This document shows positions 15,392 to 25,025 of a stretch of DNA of 38,967 nt, piece after piece. The DNA comes from Bradyrhizobium yuanmingense. GTDB taxonomy: Bacteria; Pseudomonadota; Alphaproteobacteria; Rhizobiales; Xanthobacteraceae. Numbering within the stretch: position 1 is the first letter of the stretch; every line of letters starts with the position of its first letter. The DNA lies in the NCBI RefSeq assembly GCF_029167105.1, contig NZ_JARFML010000052.1, forward strand, positions 1-38,967, given 5' to 3'. The notes beneath the pieces were generated by a model. The model ran no database searches. It was not told the DNA's origin and saw only the letters and a program-made list of their open reading frames with translations. A program made the translations under genes and the position numbers.

Positions 15392-16813
15392 ATGGTCAAT
15401 CGAATGCAATTCTATATAGATGGCGCTTGGATCAATCCCGCCGCGCCGAAGTCGATGCGTACGATCAATCCAGCAACCGCAGAGGAGATGTATGAGGTAG
15501 CGCTTGGCTCAAAGGCAGATGTCGATAGGGCGGTCATCGCGGCTCGGCGCGCGTTCGAGTCCTTTTCCCAGACCACGCGCGAGCTGCGCTTAAGCCTGCT
15601 CGCAAACATCATCGATATCTATAAGGGTCGCGCGAAAGAGATCAGCGAGGCCATCTCCGACGAGATCGGCGCTCCGTTAGAGATGGCAGAGCAGATGCAG
15701 GCTAATTCCGCCATCGGCCATCTCGCGACCACCCTCGACGTGCTCAAGAATTACTCTTTCGAAGAGCGAATTGGCAGTGCGGCTGTGCTTCGTGAGCCTA
15801 TCGGCGTAGTGGGGATGATCACGCCTTGGAACTGGCCTATGAGCCAAATAGCTTGCAAGGTAGCACCAGCGCTCGCTGCCGGTTGCACTATGATTCTCAA
15901 GCCGTCCGAATTCGCCCCCACTAGTGCCCTAATATTCGCGGAGATCATGCATGACGCTGGCGTACCGAAGGGGGTATTCAATCTGATTAACGGCTTAGGC
16001 CCTGAAGTGGGTGCTGCTATGAGCGAGCATCGAGACATCGACATGATCTCGTTCACCGGATCGACGCGAGCAGGAATCGACGTTGCGAGCCGGGCGGCCC
16101 ACACTGTCAAGCGCGTAAGCCAAGAGCTGGGAGGCAAATCTCCGTACGTAATTCTTGATGATGCGGATTTCGACAAAGCAGTCCGCGGATGCGTCGAGAC
16201 CATTTTCCTTAACTCCGGCCAATCTTGCGACGCGCCGTCGCGGCTAATTGTGCCGAAGTCCAGAATGGCGGAAGTCGCAGAGATCGCGAAGACCGTGGCG
16301 GCCACGTACAAGGTCGGCCATCCCCGCGCCGACGGTACACATATGGGCCCCGTGGTAAACCGCGGCCAGTGGGACAAAATTCAAGGACTCATCCAAAAAG
16401 GCATCGACGAGGGAGCCACGATGATCACTGGCGGCCTTGGCCTGCCAAAAGGCATCGAAAAAGGGTTTTACATTCGACCTACAATCTTTGCGAACGTCAC
16501 AAGCGAGATGGCCATTGCGCGTGAGGAGATCTTCGGGCCTGTACTTGCGATCATTGGTGCCAAGGATGAGCACGACGCCATTCGAATTGCTAATGACACC
16601 CCCTATGGGCTCGCCGGTTACGTATTCTCCAGCTCAACCGATCGCGCGCGCAGCGTAGGCCGCCTGATCCGCGCAGGCAACATATACCTGCAGGGTGCAT
16701 CACTCGACCGCGCGGCCCCGTTTGGCGGGTACAAACAATCGGGTAACGGTCGCGAATGGGGTCGCTTCGGCCTGGAAGATTATTTGGAAGTCAAATCGAT
16801 TGCCGGCGCTTAG
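15392..16813 (+). CDS. NAD(P)-dependent aldehyde dehydrogenase
   Basis: A 473-residue aldehyde dehydrogenase of normal length. The ATG at 15392 has GAGAGG about 6 bases upstream; the ATG at 15404 (MQFYIDGAWINPAAPKS) is an alternative. Family motifs are VVGMITPWNWPMSQIACKVAPALAAGC, the cofactor segment ISFTGSTRAG, the active-site Glu in SQELGGKSPYVIL, the nucleophile Cys279 in NSGQSCDAPSRLIVP, and EEIFGPVLAII. It oxidises an aldehyde to an acid through a thiohemiacetal on Cys279. The substrate is not predictable, and the protein is distinct from the two GabD-like dehydrogenases in this window. Transcription probably starts after the terminator at 15253-15285. It shares direction with the DUF2817 gene. 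Confidence 0.92.
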   Translation: MVNRMQFYIDGAWINPAAPKSMRTINPATAEEMYEVALGSKADVDRAVIAARRAFESFSQTTRELRLSLLANIIDIYKGRAKEISEAISDEIGAPLEMAEQMQANSAIGHLATTLDVLKNYSFEERIGSAAVLREPIGVVGMITPWNWPMSQIACKVAPALAAGCTMILKPSEFAPTSALIFAEIMHDAGVPKGVFNLINGLGPEVGAAMSEHRDIDMISFTGSTRAGIDVASRAAHTVKRVSQELGGKSPYVILDDADFDKAVRGCVETIFLNSGQSCDAPSRLIVPKSRMAEVAEIAKTVAATYKVGHPRADGTHMGPVVNRGQWDKIQGLIQKGIDEGATMITGGLGLPKGIEKGFYIRPTIFANVTSEMAIAREEIFGPVLAIIGAKDEHDAIRIANDTPYGLAGYVFSSSTDRARSVGRLIRAGNIYLQGASLDRAAPFGGYKQSGNGREWGRFGLEDYLEVKSIAGA

Positions 16814-17410
16814 TGCTGAACCGCGAAGCCCAAAGCGCTGAACAAGGTTCGGTGCCGCAGGAGGTTTGCGATTGCAAGCTTTCGAGGTACGAAATCCTAG
16901 AAGGCTTGCGCCCCCACGGCAACCTGGCCTGAGTGTACACCGATTCCTCCGCTCCATCGCCGAGCCGACTGCAGCGAGACTCAGGTCGAGTGGAAATTGC
17001 TGCCTCGACTGGAGGCAATGAGCAGCCTGATCGCCAAGACATTTGTGCGGGATGGGACCGCAACATCGCAGGCCACAATCTCCGTGTCGTTCTCACATGG
17101 CAGAAGCTATTGCCAGGCGTAGATTTGAAAGCTTCGTCGCTGCTACTCTATCGCGCGGCGATCAGGATGGATCATCCGACACTTCAACAAAACTCTTGGC
17201 CGCGACATGTTACGCCGTAAGTCATCTCTCTGTCACGACACCGACCCGCCCTCCAGATGCCGCGGTCGTCCCATCCAGATCGACGCGCTACAGCTCCTCG
17301 CTGTTCGCGATCAATCAAATTGGTCTCTCACCCCTCGACGAAATTCTTCAATCGATAGCACATGGGCCTAAGCGCCAGCCGATGTTCGCCTAGGGCGAAG
17401 GACCTGACGC
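16814..17410. other. intergenic region of about 600 bp
   Basis: It lies between the 3' ends of two converging genes. No recognisable gene or clear terminator was seen; open plus-strand frames near 16933-17393 resemble nothing known and change frame. Confidence 0.45.
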
Positions 17411-18958
17411 TCAGGTGATCAGTACTTCGACCAAATAAGGTCCGGGCGTCGCAAGTCCGCGCGCCACCTCGATATTGAATTCATCCATCGTTGTCACTCG
17501 GGCCGCGGCCACCCCCATACTTTTTGCCAACCCGGTAAAATCGATGTCAGGCCGGCTGAGATCGAGCATGTCCAAAGCCTTGCGCCCGACATTTTGCGCC
17601 CCCACCTTGGCCAGTTCATCTCTGAGGCAAGCGTATGATCTGTTATTGAACAGCACTGTCGTAATGTTGAGGCCCTCGCGCACCTGGGTCCATAGTGATT
17701 GAATGGCGTACATCGCGCTGCCATCCGCCTGCAGGTTGAGCACGGGTCTATTCGGGCAGGCAATTGCAGCCCCCGTGGCCATGGGCATGCCAAGTCCAAT
17801 CGACCCGCCCATGTTCTGGAGCCAAGTATGTGGCTGCGAATTCCAGGTTGCAGGGAAAAAGCCTCCGCCAGTCGAGATCGATTCATCGACCACGATCGCG
17901 TTTTCAGGAATCAATGCGCCGAGTGACTGCGAGAGGCTAGCGCCGGTAATTGACCCAATGGCTAACGACGGCGGCAGCAGCTTCGCGGCCGCGCTCGGAA
18001 CTGATTGAGCATCCAATTCGTCCGCAAGTCTCTCGAGCGCATCCAATGCGTCTTCTTCAGCACGCGCAAGCGTCAAAAAGTCGGTGTCCTCAGAAGCCAT
18101 CAAGCTTGGCTTGTCGGGGTAGGCAAAGAAGGCCACCGGGATGCGGCTACCCACCAGGACGAGATGCTTAAGTCCCGCAAGTGTCGCACGCGCCTGGTCG
18201 ACTGGGTACGGAAGGCGATCGACCGGAACGCGTCCAGCGCCACGCTCAATCCGGCCAACAAATGTTTGCGCCATGATCTTCGCGCCTGTCTTGGCACATA
18301 TGCGCCCTGCCAGATCAAGGCCTCGCTGTCGGAGCGCAAGTCCCCCCAGCAGAACCATCGCGGGTTCGCCGGAACGGAGTGCCTTGGCAACATCCTTGAT
18401 GCGATCCTGCGAAACCCGTACTCTTTTGGGTGCTTCGGCCACAGCAGCGGGACCAGCGCCTTCATTCCAAGCGGTATCGGCCGGAAGAATGAGGGTTGCG
18501 ACCTGACCGGGTGGGGTGCGCGACGCCGCGATGGCCGCGGCGCCATCAGCCGCAACACGCGTGGCATCAGGGGAGGTGCGGACCCAGCCAGAAAAGGGCT
18601 TCGCTGCCCCTTCAATATCTGACGTGAGCGGTGCATCATAGTTGAGATGGTATGTTGCGTGATCCCCCACGATATTGACGATTGGGCTAGACGCCTTGGT
18701 GGCATTATGCAGATTGGCGAGGCCATTCGCCAAGCCTGGGCCAAGGTGTAAAAGAGTGGCGGCCGGCTTTTCGGCCATACGTGCATAACCGTCCGCAGCA
18801 CCAGTAGCTATTCCCTCAAAGAGCACGAGCACGCAGCGCATACCATCGACGCGGTCGAGGGCCGCTACAAAGTGCATCTCGGAGGTGCCTGGATTTGCAA
18901 AGCAGGTATCCACGCCTCCGGCAACGAGCGTACGAACCAGACTTTCAGCGCCGTTCAT
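17411..18958 (-). CDS. ThDP-dependent acetolactate synthase-like enzyme
   Basis: A 515-residue thiamine-diphosphate enzyme with the usual order of Pyr, central and PP domains. The start ATG at 18958 (MNGAESLVRTLVAGGVDTCF) has GAGGA about 9 bases upstream. The catalytic Glu48 lies in VLFEGIATGAADGYAR. The ThDP/Mg motif is NLQADGSAMYAIQSLWTQ (about 409-425) with Asn in FNNRSYACLRDEL. The form FANPGTSEMHFVAALD and the length of about 515 are typical of the IlvX/benzoylformate-decarboxylase-like branch annotated as acetolactate synthase large subunit. Real acetolactate synthases are longer and are encoded with a small subunit, absent here. It may decarboxylate or ligate a 2-oxo acid of the local pathway. 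Confidence 0.85.
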   Translation of the reverse strand: MNGAESLVRTLVAGGVDTCFANPGTSEMHFVAALDRVDGMRCVLVLFEGIATGAADGYARMAEKPAATLLHLGPGLANGLANLHNATKASSPIVNIVGDHATYHLNYDAPLTSDIEGAAKPFSGWVRTSPDATRVAADGAAAIAASRTPPGQVATLILPADTAWNEGAGPAAVAEAPKRVRVSQDRIKDVAKALRSGEPAMVLLGGLALRQRGLDLAGRICAKTGAKIMAQTFVGRIERGAGRVPVDRLPYPVDQARATLAGLKHLVLVGSRIPVAFFAYPDKPSLMASEDTDFLTLARAEEDALDALERLADELDAQSVPSAAAKLLPPSLAIGSITGASLSQSLGALIPENAIVVDESISTGGGFFPATWNSQPHTWLQNMGGSIGLGMPMATGAAIACPNRPVLNLQADGSAMYAIQSLWTQVREGLNITTVLFNNRSYACLRDELAKVGAQNVGRKALDMLDLSRPDIDFTGLAKSMGVAAARVTTMDEFNIEVARGLATPGPYLVEVLIT

Positions 18959-19126
18959 TGGATAGGTTCCTCGTGTTGCTTACACCGCCGCGAAGCACAT
19001 CGTTAGACGCGGGCAGAGCGATAAAAAAAGCCGGCTGCGAAAAGCCCCGCGCTTACGCATCTGGATTTCGAAGCGGGCGCCAGATTACAAACCGGGATCA
19101 GAGTTCGATGCGGCTAATCGGGCGAG

Positions 19127-20212
19127 TTATTTTGTCAGGATTGTTGCGTCGTTCGCAAGCCAAGAGGCTACGTAGGGATCGCCCACCTCCATGGAATGGT
19201 CCGATACGTTCAGCACCTTCGATAGCAGTTGCAATCCCGTTTCGCTCCGGAATTCCAGGACCGTCGCATCGCCGACGAACGTCATGCCGCTGATGCGTCC
19301 CCGAATTCCGCCGGATGAACCAGCGTTCGCTTCCAGATGCAAATGTTCCGGGCGCACGCACAGAGTAGCATCCCCATCCGCATCCTGCCACGGCGGAGAG
19401 GGCAGGCTTTCGCCTGCAGGACCGTGCACGATGCCGGACTTCAGCTTAACAGGGATGAGATTGACCTCACCAACGAAGCCCGCCACGAACAAGTCGGCCG
19501 GCCTGCGATAAATGTCCTTCGGCGCCGAGACTTGGCGGATCCGGCCCTCGTGCATCACCGCGACACGGTCGGACATGGCAAGGGCCTCATCCTGGTCGTG
19601 CGTGACGTAGATCATCGTCTTGCCGACCTCCTTGTGCAACGTCTTGATCTCGTTCCTGAGATGCTCGCGCAGCTTCTTGTCCAGCGCGCCCAAGGGTTCG
19701 TCGAGCAGAAGAACGGGCGGATCGAAAACCAGTGCCCGCGCTATCGCCACTCGCTGCTGCTGACCGCCTGACATTTGGTGGGGGTAGCGGGAGGCCAAGG
19801 CACCGAGATGCACCTGATCGAGGATGCGATGCACCCTCGATTCGATCTCCGCCTTTGTCATACGCCGCATCCGAAGCGGATACGCAACGTTCTCCGCGAC
19901 TGTCATGTGCGGAAAGAGTGCATAGTTCTGGAATATCACGCCAAGTTCTCGACGATGAGGCGGCAGAGGCGTGATATCTTTGTCTCCCAACAGAACCATA
20001 CCGCTGTCCGGCATCTCGAAGCCGGCGATCATCATCAGGGTCGTTGTTTTTCCTGATCCGCTCGGCCCCAACAAGGAGATGAACTCTCCGGGTGATACGG
20101 AAAGACTGACATCGTCAACGGCCATCGCACTGCCGTAACGCTTCTGCAAGTTATGCAGCGTAATGCTTGCGGTTTTCGCGTCAGTTCCGTTCACGGTCGC
20201 TTTCATCAACAT
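19127..20212 (-). CDS. ABC transporter ATP-binding protein, PotA type
   Basis: A 361-residue ATPase from the ATG at 20212 with GGGAG about 6 bases upstream. Motifs are the Walker A GPSGSGKTT (49-57), the Q-loop IFQNYALFPHMTV (93-105), the signature MSGGQQQRVAIARAL (147-161), the Walker B VLLLDEPLGALD (167-178) and the H-loop YVTHDQDEA. The C-terminal third is a TOBE-type regulatory domain (CVRPEHLHLEA), as in spermidine/putrescine-class importers. It powers uptake by the permease at 20272-22014 and follows it by 59 bases in the same direction. The three genes from 23144 to 19127 form one transport operon. Confidence 0.93.
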   Translation of the reverse strand: MLMKATVNGTDAKTASITLHNLQKRYGSAMAVDDVSLSVSPGEFISLLGPSGSGKTTTLMMIAGFEMPDSGMVLLGDKDITPLPPHRRELGVIFQNYALFPHMTVAENVAYPLRMRRMTKAEIESRVHRILDQVHLGALASRYPHQMSGGQQQRVAIARALVFDPPVLLLDEPLGALDKKLREHLRNEIKTLHKEVGKTMIYVTHDQDEALAMSDRVAVMHEGRIRQVSAPKDIYRRPADLFVAGFVGEVNLIPVKLKSGIVHGPAGESLPSPPWQDADGDATLCVRPEHLHLEANAGSSGGIRGRISGMTFVGDATVLEFRSETGLQLLSKVLNVSDHSMEVGDPYVASWLANDATILTK

Positions 20213-20271
20213 TTCAGCTCCCTAGGAATTCGTCGTTGGTTCTCGCTTGACCTTCCGGCCCAGTCAGGGCG

Positions 20272-22014
20272 TCAGGTCTTTTTTTGCCGTCTCAGCAGGG
20301 TACCGACGACGATCACGGTCGTCGCAAACAGCATCTGCAGCGTGGCTACGGCAGCAATGGTGGGACTGATGTCTTGCCGGATTCCTTCCCACATGCGCAT
20401 CGGCAAGGTCGTGATCTTTCCGATGCCAAGGAACAGCACGTAGACAACGTCGTCGAACGAGGCCAGGAACGCAAAGAAACTAGCAACGATGAGCGCCGGC
20501 AGGACCAGCGGCGCGACGATTGTGCGCATGGTGGCCCAAGGCCCAGCACCAAGGCTGCGGGCCGCACGTTCGTAGCTCGGGTTAAGGTCGCGCAGATTGG
20601 CAACCACAATCACCACCACGTAGGGGATAGCGTGGACCGCATGGCCAAGTGCCAAACCGAACTCGGTGCCCTGCAGACCCCACCGCGCCAGCAAGAAATA
20701 GGTCGCGACCGCCACGATAACAGTCGGCATGATAATCGGTGAGAGCAAGAGCGCGATCATAGCGCCACGACCCGGCATGGCGCCGCGCGACAGACCGAAG
20801 GCAAGCATGGCGCCCAGCGCCGTTGCCATGGCGACCGCCATCAAGGCAATGCGGATACTGGTGAAGGTCGCGCGCACCCACAGCGTATCGAAAAGAAAGG
20901 CTTCGTAATTGCGCAGCGAGTAGCCTGGCAATGGAAAGACAAAGTAGGACGAGGCGCTGAACGACAAATACGCAACGATCAGCACCGGCAGTAGGAGAAG
21001 TAAAGCCAGAAAGCTTGCCAGGATCGGAACACCTCGACCTCTCATCGAAGGAAGCCAGCGATCAAGAGCGTTTGCCGCGGAGCCGATCCGCATCAACATT
21101 TTGGCGCCCATCTGGCGGCGAGTAACGCTTGAACTAAGCTTGCCGTCGGAAAATCCCAGCAGCTGCTCAATGGGGAAGAAGCGCGAGCCAATCCACAACA
21201 AGCTCAGGACGGCGGCCAGGAGGACCACGGAAAGCGCAGCACCGAAATTCCAATTGAGTTGCTCCAGGATCTGCGAGCTGATCGCCATGGTGATCATGAC
21301 GTCTGACAGCCCCCCCATCAACGCAGGTGTGATGTAGAAACCGAGACAATAGATAAAGACGAGCAGAATCCCGGCAATCAGGCCCGGCAAACTGAGCGGC
21401 AGAAAGATGGTGAGGAAGGCGGCGAGCGGGCTCGCTCCATTCGCCCTCGCAGCGCGCATGAGTTTCGGGTCAATGCTAGACATGACCGTGTACATCGGCA
21501 GGATCATCATCGGCATGACAATGTGGGTCATGCCGAGGATCACACCAAATCGGTTGTAGAGCAGCGGGATTGGTTGGGACACCCAGCCGAGCTCCAGCAG
21601 GAACTGGTTAACGACGCCATTGCGTCCGAGAAGAACAATCCAGGCGAAGGTCCGCGCCAAAGTGCTGGTGAAATAGGGCAGCACGACCCCGATGAGCAAA
21701 AAGGTGCACAAAACCATTCCGCCCGTCGTGAGCGCGTAGGCAATGGGATAGCTAAGCACGAAGGCGAGCGCAGTCACTGTCACGCTGATCTCCAGCGTGT
21801 TGCGCATCACGGTCAGATAGACAGGGGTGTCGCCGATGCGCGCAAAATTCGCGAGAGTCCAATTTGGCATCCCGAACGCAAGCAACAGAAGGCCCGTGAG
21901 CGGCACGACAAAGAGCACCACGAGGAAGACGGTTCCAGGCAGCAACAGCCAGGCCCACGGCGTCGGCCAAGGTCGCGAGGATTGCGCTCGAGCTTTGATT
22001 GCCATTGAACTCAT
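20272..22014 (-). CDS. ABC permease, PotB and PotC halves fused in one chain
   Basis: A 580-residue permease starting at the ATG at 22014, which overlaps the TGA of the binding-protein gene as ATGA and implies translational coupling. It contains two binding-protein-dependent permease domains in one polypeptide. The first half (about 1-290) runs from LLLPGTVFLVVLFVVPLTGLL through an EAA-like loop (DPKLMRAARANGASPLAAFL). The second (about 310-580) has its own membrane segments and a second loop (NPSYERAARSLGAGPWATM). The linker GFSDGKLSSSVTRRQMGAKML is polar. Polyamine-class importers usually have separate PotB and PotC proteins, so this is a natural fusion. It would form the membrane channel for an amine-like or carboxylate solute. 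Confidence 0.92.
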   Translation of the reverse strand: MSSMAIKARAQSSRPWPTPWAWLLLPGTVFLVVLFVVPLTGLLLLAFGMPNWTLANFARIGDTPVYLTVMRNTLEISVTVTALAFVLSYPIAYALTTGGMVLCTFLLIGVVLPYFTSTLARTFAWIVLLGRNGVVNQFLLELGWVSQPIPLLYNRFGVILGMTHIVMPMMILPMYTVMSSIDPKLMRAARANGASPLAAFLTIFLPLSLPGLIAGILLVFIYCLGFYITPALMGGLSDVMITMAISSQILEQLNWNFGAALSVVLLAAVLSLLWIGSRFFPIEQLLGFSDGKLSSSVTRRQMGAKMLMRIGSAANALDRWLPSMRGRGVPILASFLALLLLLPVLIVAYLSFSASSYFVFPLPGYSLRNYEAFLFDTLWVRATFTSIRIALMAVAMATALGAMLAFGLSRGAMPGRGAMIALLLSPIIMPTVIVAVATYFLLARWGLQGTEFGLALGHAVHAIPYVVVIVVANLRDLNPSYERAARSLGAGPWATMRTIVAPLVLPALIVASFFAFLASFDDVVYVLFLGIGKITTLPMRMWEGIRQDISPTIAAVATLQMLFATTVIVVGTLLRRQKKT

Positions 22015-23144
22015 TGTGCCCGCCATGCCAGCCAGCGCTCCTGGAGATGATCTACATTGGTCTTGCCGTCGGGGCGCTTGGCGGCTAGCCAAGCATCATC
22101 CTGAACCACGAGCTGGGATGCATTGTCCTCAGTAATACTGAGAAGCGGAACGAGATCTGCCGGCAAATGCTGGAGCTGATTCACGTTCGGCCCTGTGAGG
22201 TTCGTGCCCAGCGTGAATGCTGCGGCATTCTGAGCCCGGTTCAGGAATGCAACCAGTTTTTGTGCGTTTCCGCTGTTAGGAGCGCCTTTGAGCACGGTCC
22301 AATAGACATAGACCAGATTTCCACCGCTCCACACCATGCGAATAGGCGCCCCCTGGCGAATGGCCGACACCGCACGACCATCGTAGCAGCTCGTCATCAC
22401 GAACTCCCGATTGATCAACGCTTGAACAGGCTCGCCTCCCGCCGTCCACCATTTCGCGACATTCGGCTTGATTTCAGAGAGCTTCTTAAGCGCTCTCTCG
22501 ACCTTGTCATCGGTTAGTGGCCAACGATCCGAATTTGGCACGCCGTCAGCCGCGAGTGCGAAGACCATATGCCTGGCGACACTGCTGAGGCCGCGCGGCC
22601 CGGGGAAAGCCTTGACGTTCCAAAAATCGGCCCAGTTTTGCGGCCCTTCCTTCGGGAAGGAACGTGCATCATAAGCGAGCAACGTCGTCGAACGGAATGC
22701 AACCACCGCGTCACTGAGGCGAGCACTTTGCGGTGCCCCCTTCAGTGCTTCATCATCCCACAAACCGTAGTCAATGGACTGAAACAAACCAGCATCATGC
22801 ATGGTCGGGTAATTCTGCCCGTCAATCAAGGCGACATCCCAATCGACGCGCCCGGCGCGGTTCATCGCCCTCACTTGCGGTTCGGCAATGTCAGCGGTCA
22901 CGTCGACCACAGCAACGCCCGTCGCCTTTGTGAAGGGCTCATAAACATACTTTCTCACCGCCTGCGTGTACGATCCGCCGTAGCTGAAGACGACAACTTC
23001 ACCGCTGCCAGCAAGCTTTTCCTGCGCCCACGCTGCAGTAGCCCTCGCAACGAACGGCACGCTCAGTAAAGCCGCAGCCGACTCGACGAATGAGCGCCGG
23101 GTCAGGCCACGATGTAAACCGCCAGCACGATCCTTCATTATCAT
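22011..23144 (-). CDS. ABC substrate-binding protein, PotD-like, Tat-type signal
   Basis: A 377-residue periplasmic binding protein. The start may be the ATG at 23144 or the one at 23138; GAAGGAG lies 4 or 10 bases upstream respectively. The N-terminus carries a twin-arginine signal, LTRRSFVESAAALLSVPF, followed by cleavage near ATAAWAQE. The mature protein begins VVVFSYGGSYTQAVRKYVYEPFTKATGVAVVDV, typical of the polyamine/spermidine binding family (SBP_bac_8 type). It captures the solute for the fused permease and is the first gene of its operon. The ligand cannot be read from sequence; neighbouring aminotransferase and aldehyde dehydrogenase genes favour an amine or amino acid. Confidence 0.9.
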   Translation of the reverse strand: MIMKDRAGGLHRGLTRRSFVESAAALLSVPFVARATAAWAQEKLAGSGEVVVFSYGGSYTQAVRKYVYEPFTKATGVAVVDVTADIAEPQVRAMNRAGRVDWDVALIDGQNYPTMHDAGLFQSIDYGLWDDEALKGAPQSARLSDAVVAFRSTTLLAYDARSFPKEGPQNWADFWNVKAFPGPRGLSSVARHMVFALAADGVPNSDRWPLTDDKVERALKKLSEIKPNVAKWWTAGGEPVQALINREFVMTSCYDGRAVSAIRQGAPIRMVWSGGNLVYVYWTVLKGAPNSGNAQKLVAFLNRAQNAAAFTLGTNLTGPNVNQLQHLPADLVPLLSITEDNASQLVVQDDAWLAAKRPDGKTNVDHLQERWLAWRAQ

Positions 23145-23617
23145 GGCACTCCTTCGCTAACTGACACAGCCCTACATCGTTTGCCGAAACCATTTGCACC
23201 GTCCGAGACCATATTGACGCGCAAAAACGGCGAGGAAGCATCCAATCGCGAGGAAAAACCGCAATTAGCAGCTTGCCTGTCTACGATTTCGCCATCGAAT
23301 GGGATGCTATCGTAGACTGCAACCAAGCGCCGTACATGCACTCCACGCCCGCCCCTTAAGCAAGACCTTCGCAATGCTGCTGGTAGGCCGCGACCGCGTT
23401 GTCAGGCGACGCCGACACAGCCGCAAACCGCGCTCACGCGATGATCGCTCCCCAAAAACCCGGCAAGCACGACCACCATGGTGCGGAAGCTGCCCGGGCG
23501 TGCTATTGAGCTGTTCGGCAGCCCGTCCTTCGACGTCAGCCCCTCTCCTTCCGGCTGTATCAAACCTGACGAAGATCAGCGAATTGAACGATTTGAGATC
23601 GGAATACAGGAACCGGT
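23145..23617. other. intergenic region of about 470 bp
   Basis: It holds the promoter of the transport operon near 23145-23250 and the 3' trailer of the aminotransferase gene near 23617. No gene is supported; a 47-codon plus frame at about 23480 begins MVRKLPGRAIELFGS but is unrecognised. Confidence 0.45.
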
Positions 23618-25015
23618 TTAAATTGCGGATTCTTCCGTAAGTTCGTCCATGACTTGCTTCGTCGCGAGATAGGCGAGTTCAACGATCTCATCCACCTCAT
23701 ATTCGGAAACGATGAGAGGTGGAGCAAAACCTAGAATGTCTCCGTGCGGCATTGCTCGCGCGATAAGCCCCCTGTCGCGCGCCGCCTTGGAGATGCGCGC
23801 GCCCACCTTGAGCTGCGGATCAAAGCGTCGTTTCGTGTGGCGATCAGCGACGAATTCTACGGCACCGAGCAGGCCTACGCCTCTTACTTCCCCGACAATC
23901 TCGAGCTGTGCAAACCGCTCCTTGAGCCGCTTCAAGAAATGGGCGCCCACCGTTCTCGCCCGTTCGCTGAGTTGCTCCTTCTCCACAATATCGAGGACGG
24001 CGTTAGCAGCTGCCGCCGCAATCGGATGGCCTGAATAGGTATATCCGTGGGAGAATGCGCCGACACGATCGGCTGCTTCTTCCATGACCGAGTAGACCCT
24101 CTCACCAACGATTGCCGCCGAGAGTGGCATGTAACCGGAGGTCAGCCCCTTGGCCACTGTTACAAGGTCGGGCTCCATTCCATATAGAGTACTGCCGAAT
24201 TCAGCGCCGGTGCGACCGAATCCACAAATCACTTCATCTGCGATCAAAAGAACGTCATAGCGTCTCAGCACCGCTTGAATTTCACGCCAATAACCGTCGG
24301 GCGGCGGCGTGATCCCTCCTGTACCCAGCACCGGCTCGGCAATAAAGGCGCCGATCGTTTCCGGCCCCTCACGCACGATCATCTCTTCTAGCTCAGCCGC
24401 ACGTCGACGAGAGAAAGCCTCTTCCGTCTCGCCTAGCTCGGCACCCCAGTAGTGGTGGGGCGCGCCTGTGTGCAAGATACCTGGAAAGGGCAGGTCCATA
24501 TGATCATGGTAGAACGACATACCGGTCATCGAGCCGGAAACGACTGAGCAGCCATGGTAACCACGCTCGCGCGAGATAATCTTCTTCTTTTTTGAGTGAC
24601 CGCGCAAGTTGTTGTAATACCAGACAAGCTTAGCCTGGGTCTCGTTGGCGTCTGATCCGGATAGCCCGTAGAAGACTTTGCTTGGTTTGCCAGGTGCCAT
24701 TCGCACGAGGCGATCCGACAGAATAGCCAGCTCGTCGGTCGTGTGGGCAGCATATGTATGGTAGTAGGCCAATTTGTAGGCCTGCCGCGCAATCGCCTCG
24801 GCCACCTCGGTCCGCCCGTACCCAATATTGACGCAGTAAAGACCAGCGAAGCCATCGATGTAGCTATGTCCCTTGGCGTCTTCGATGCGAATACCCTTCC
24901 CCCCGGTGACGATTGTCGGATCACCAATTTTGCCGGCAGCATACTCCTTAAGCTGGGTGAAGGGGTGCAGAACATTCCCGCGATCTTTTTCGGCGATCGT
25001 CTTGATATCGTTCAT
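23618..25015 (-). CDS. class III PLP aminotransferase (omega-amino acid:pyruvate type)
   Basis: A 465-residue fold-type I aminotransferase. The ATG at 25015 has AGGAGA about 6 bases upstream, and the gene follows the dehydrogenase gene (stop at 25026) by 10 bases. The PLP-binding Lys289 lies in VTVAKGLTSGYMPLS and the PLP-contacting Asp in LLIADEVICGFGRTG. KVFYGLSGSDANETQAKLVWYY, RERGYHGCSVVSGSMTG and SHGYTYSGHPIAAAA are typical of omega-amino acid, putrescine or taurine:pyruvate aminotransferases. It would move an amino group from a terminal amine to pyruvate, giving a semialdehyde and alanine. Being co-transcribed with a succinate-semialdehyde-type dehydrogenase it makes a two-step amine-to-acid module. 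Confidence 0.9.
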   Translation of the reverse strand: MNDIKTIAEKDRGNVLHPFTQLKEYAAGKIGDPTIVTGGKGIRIEDAKGHSYIDGFAGLYCVNIGYGRTEVAEAIARQAYKLAYYHTYAAHTTDELAILSDRLVRMAPGKPSKVFYGLSGSDANETQAKLVWYYNNLRGHSKKKKIISRERGYHGCSVVSGSMTGMSFYHDHMDLPFPGILHTGAPHHYWGAELGETEEAFSRRRAAELEEMIVREGPETIGAFIAEPVLGTGGITPPPDGYWREIQAVLRRYDVLLIADEVICGFGRTGAEFGSTLYGMEPDLVTVAKGLTSGYMPLSAAIVGERVYSVMEEAADRVGAFSHGYTYSGHPIAAAAANAVLDIVEKEQLSERARTVGAHFLKRLKERFAQLEIVGEVRGVGLLGAVEFVADRHTKRRFDPQLKVGARISKAARDRGLIARAMPHGDILGFAPPLIVSEYEVDEIVELAYLATKQVMDELTEESAI

Positions 25016-25025
25016 ACCATGTCTC

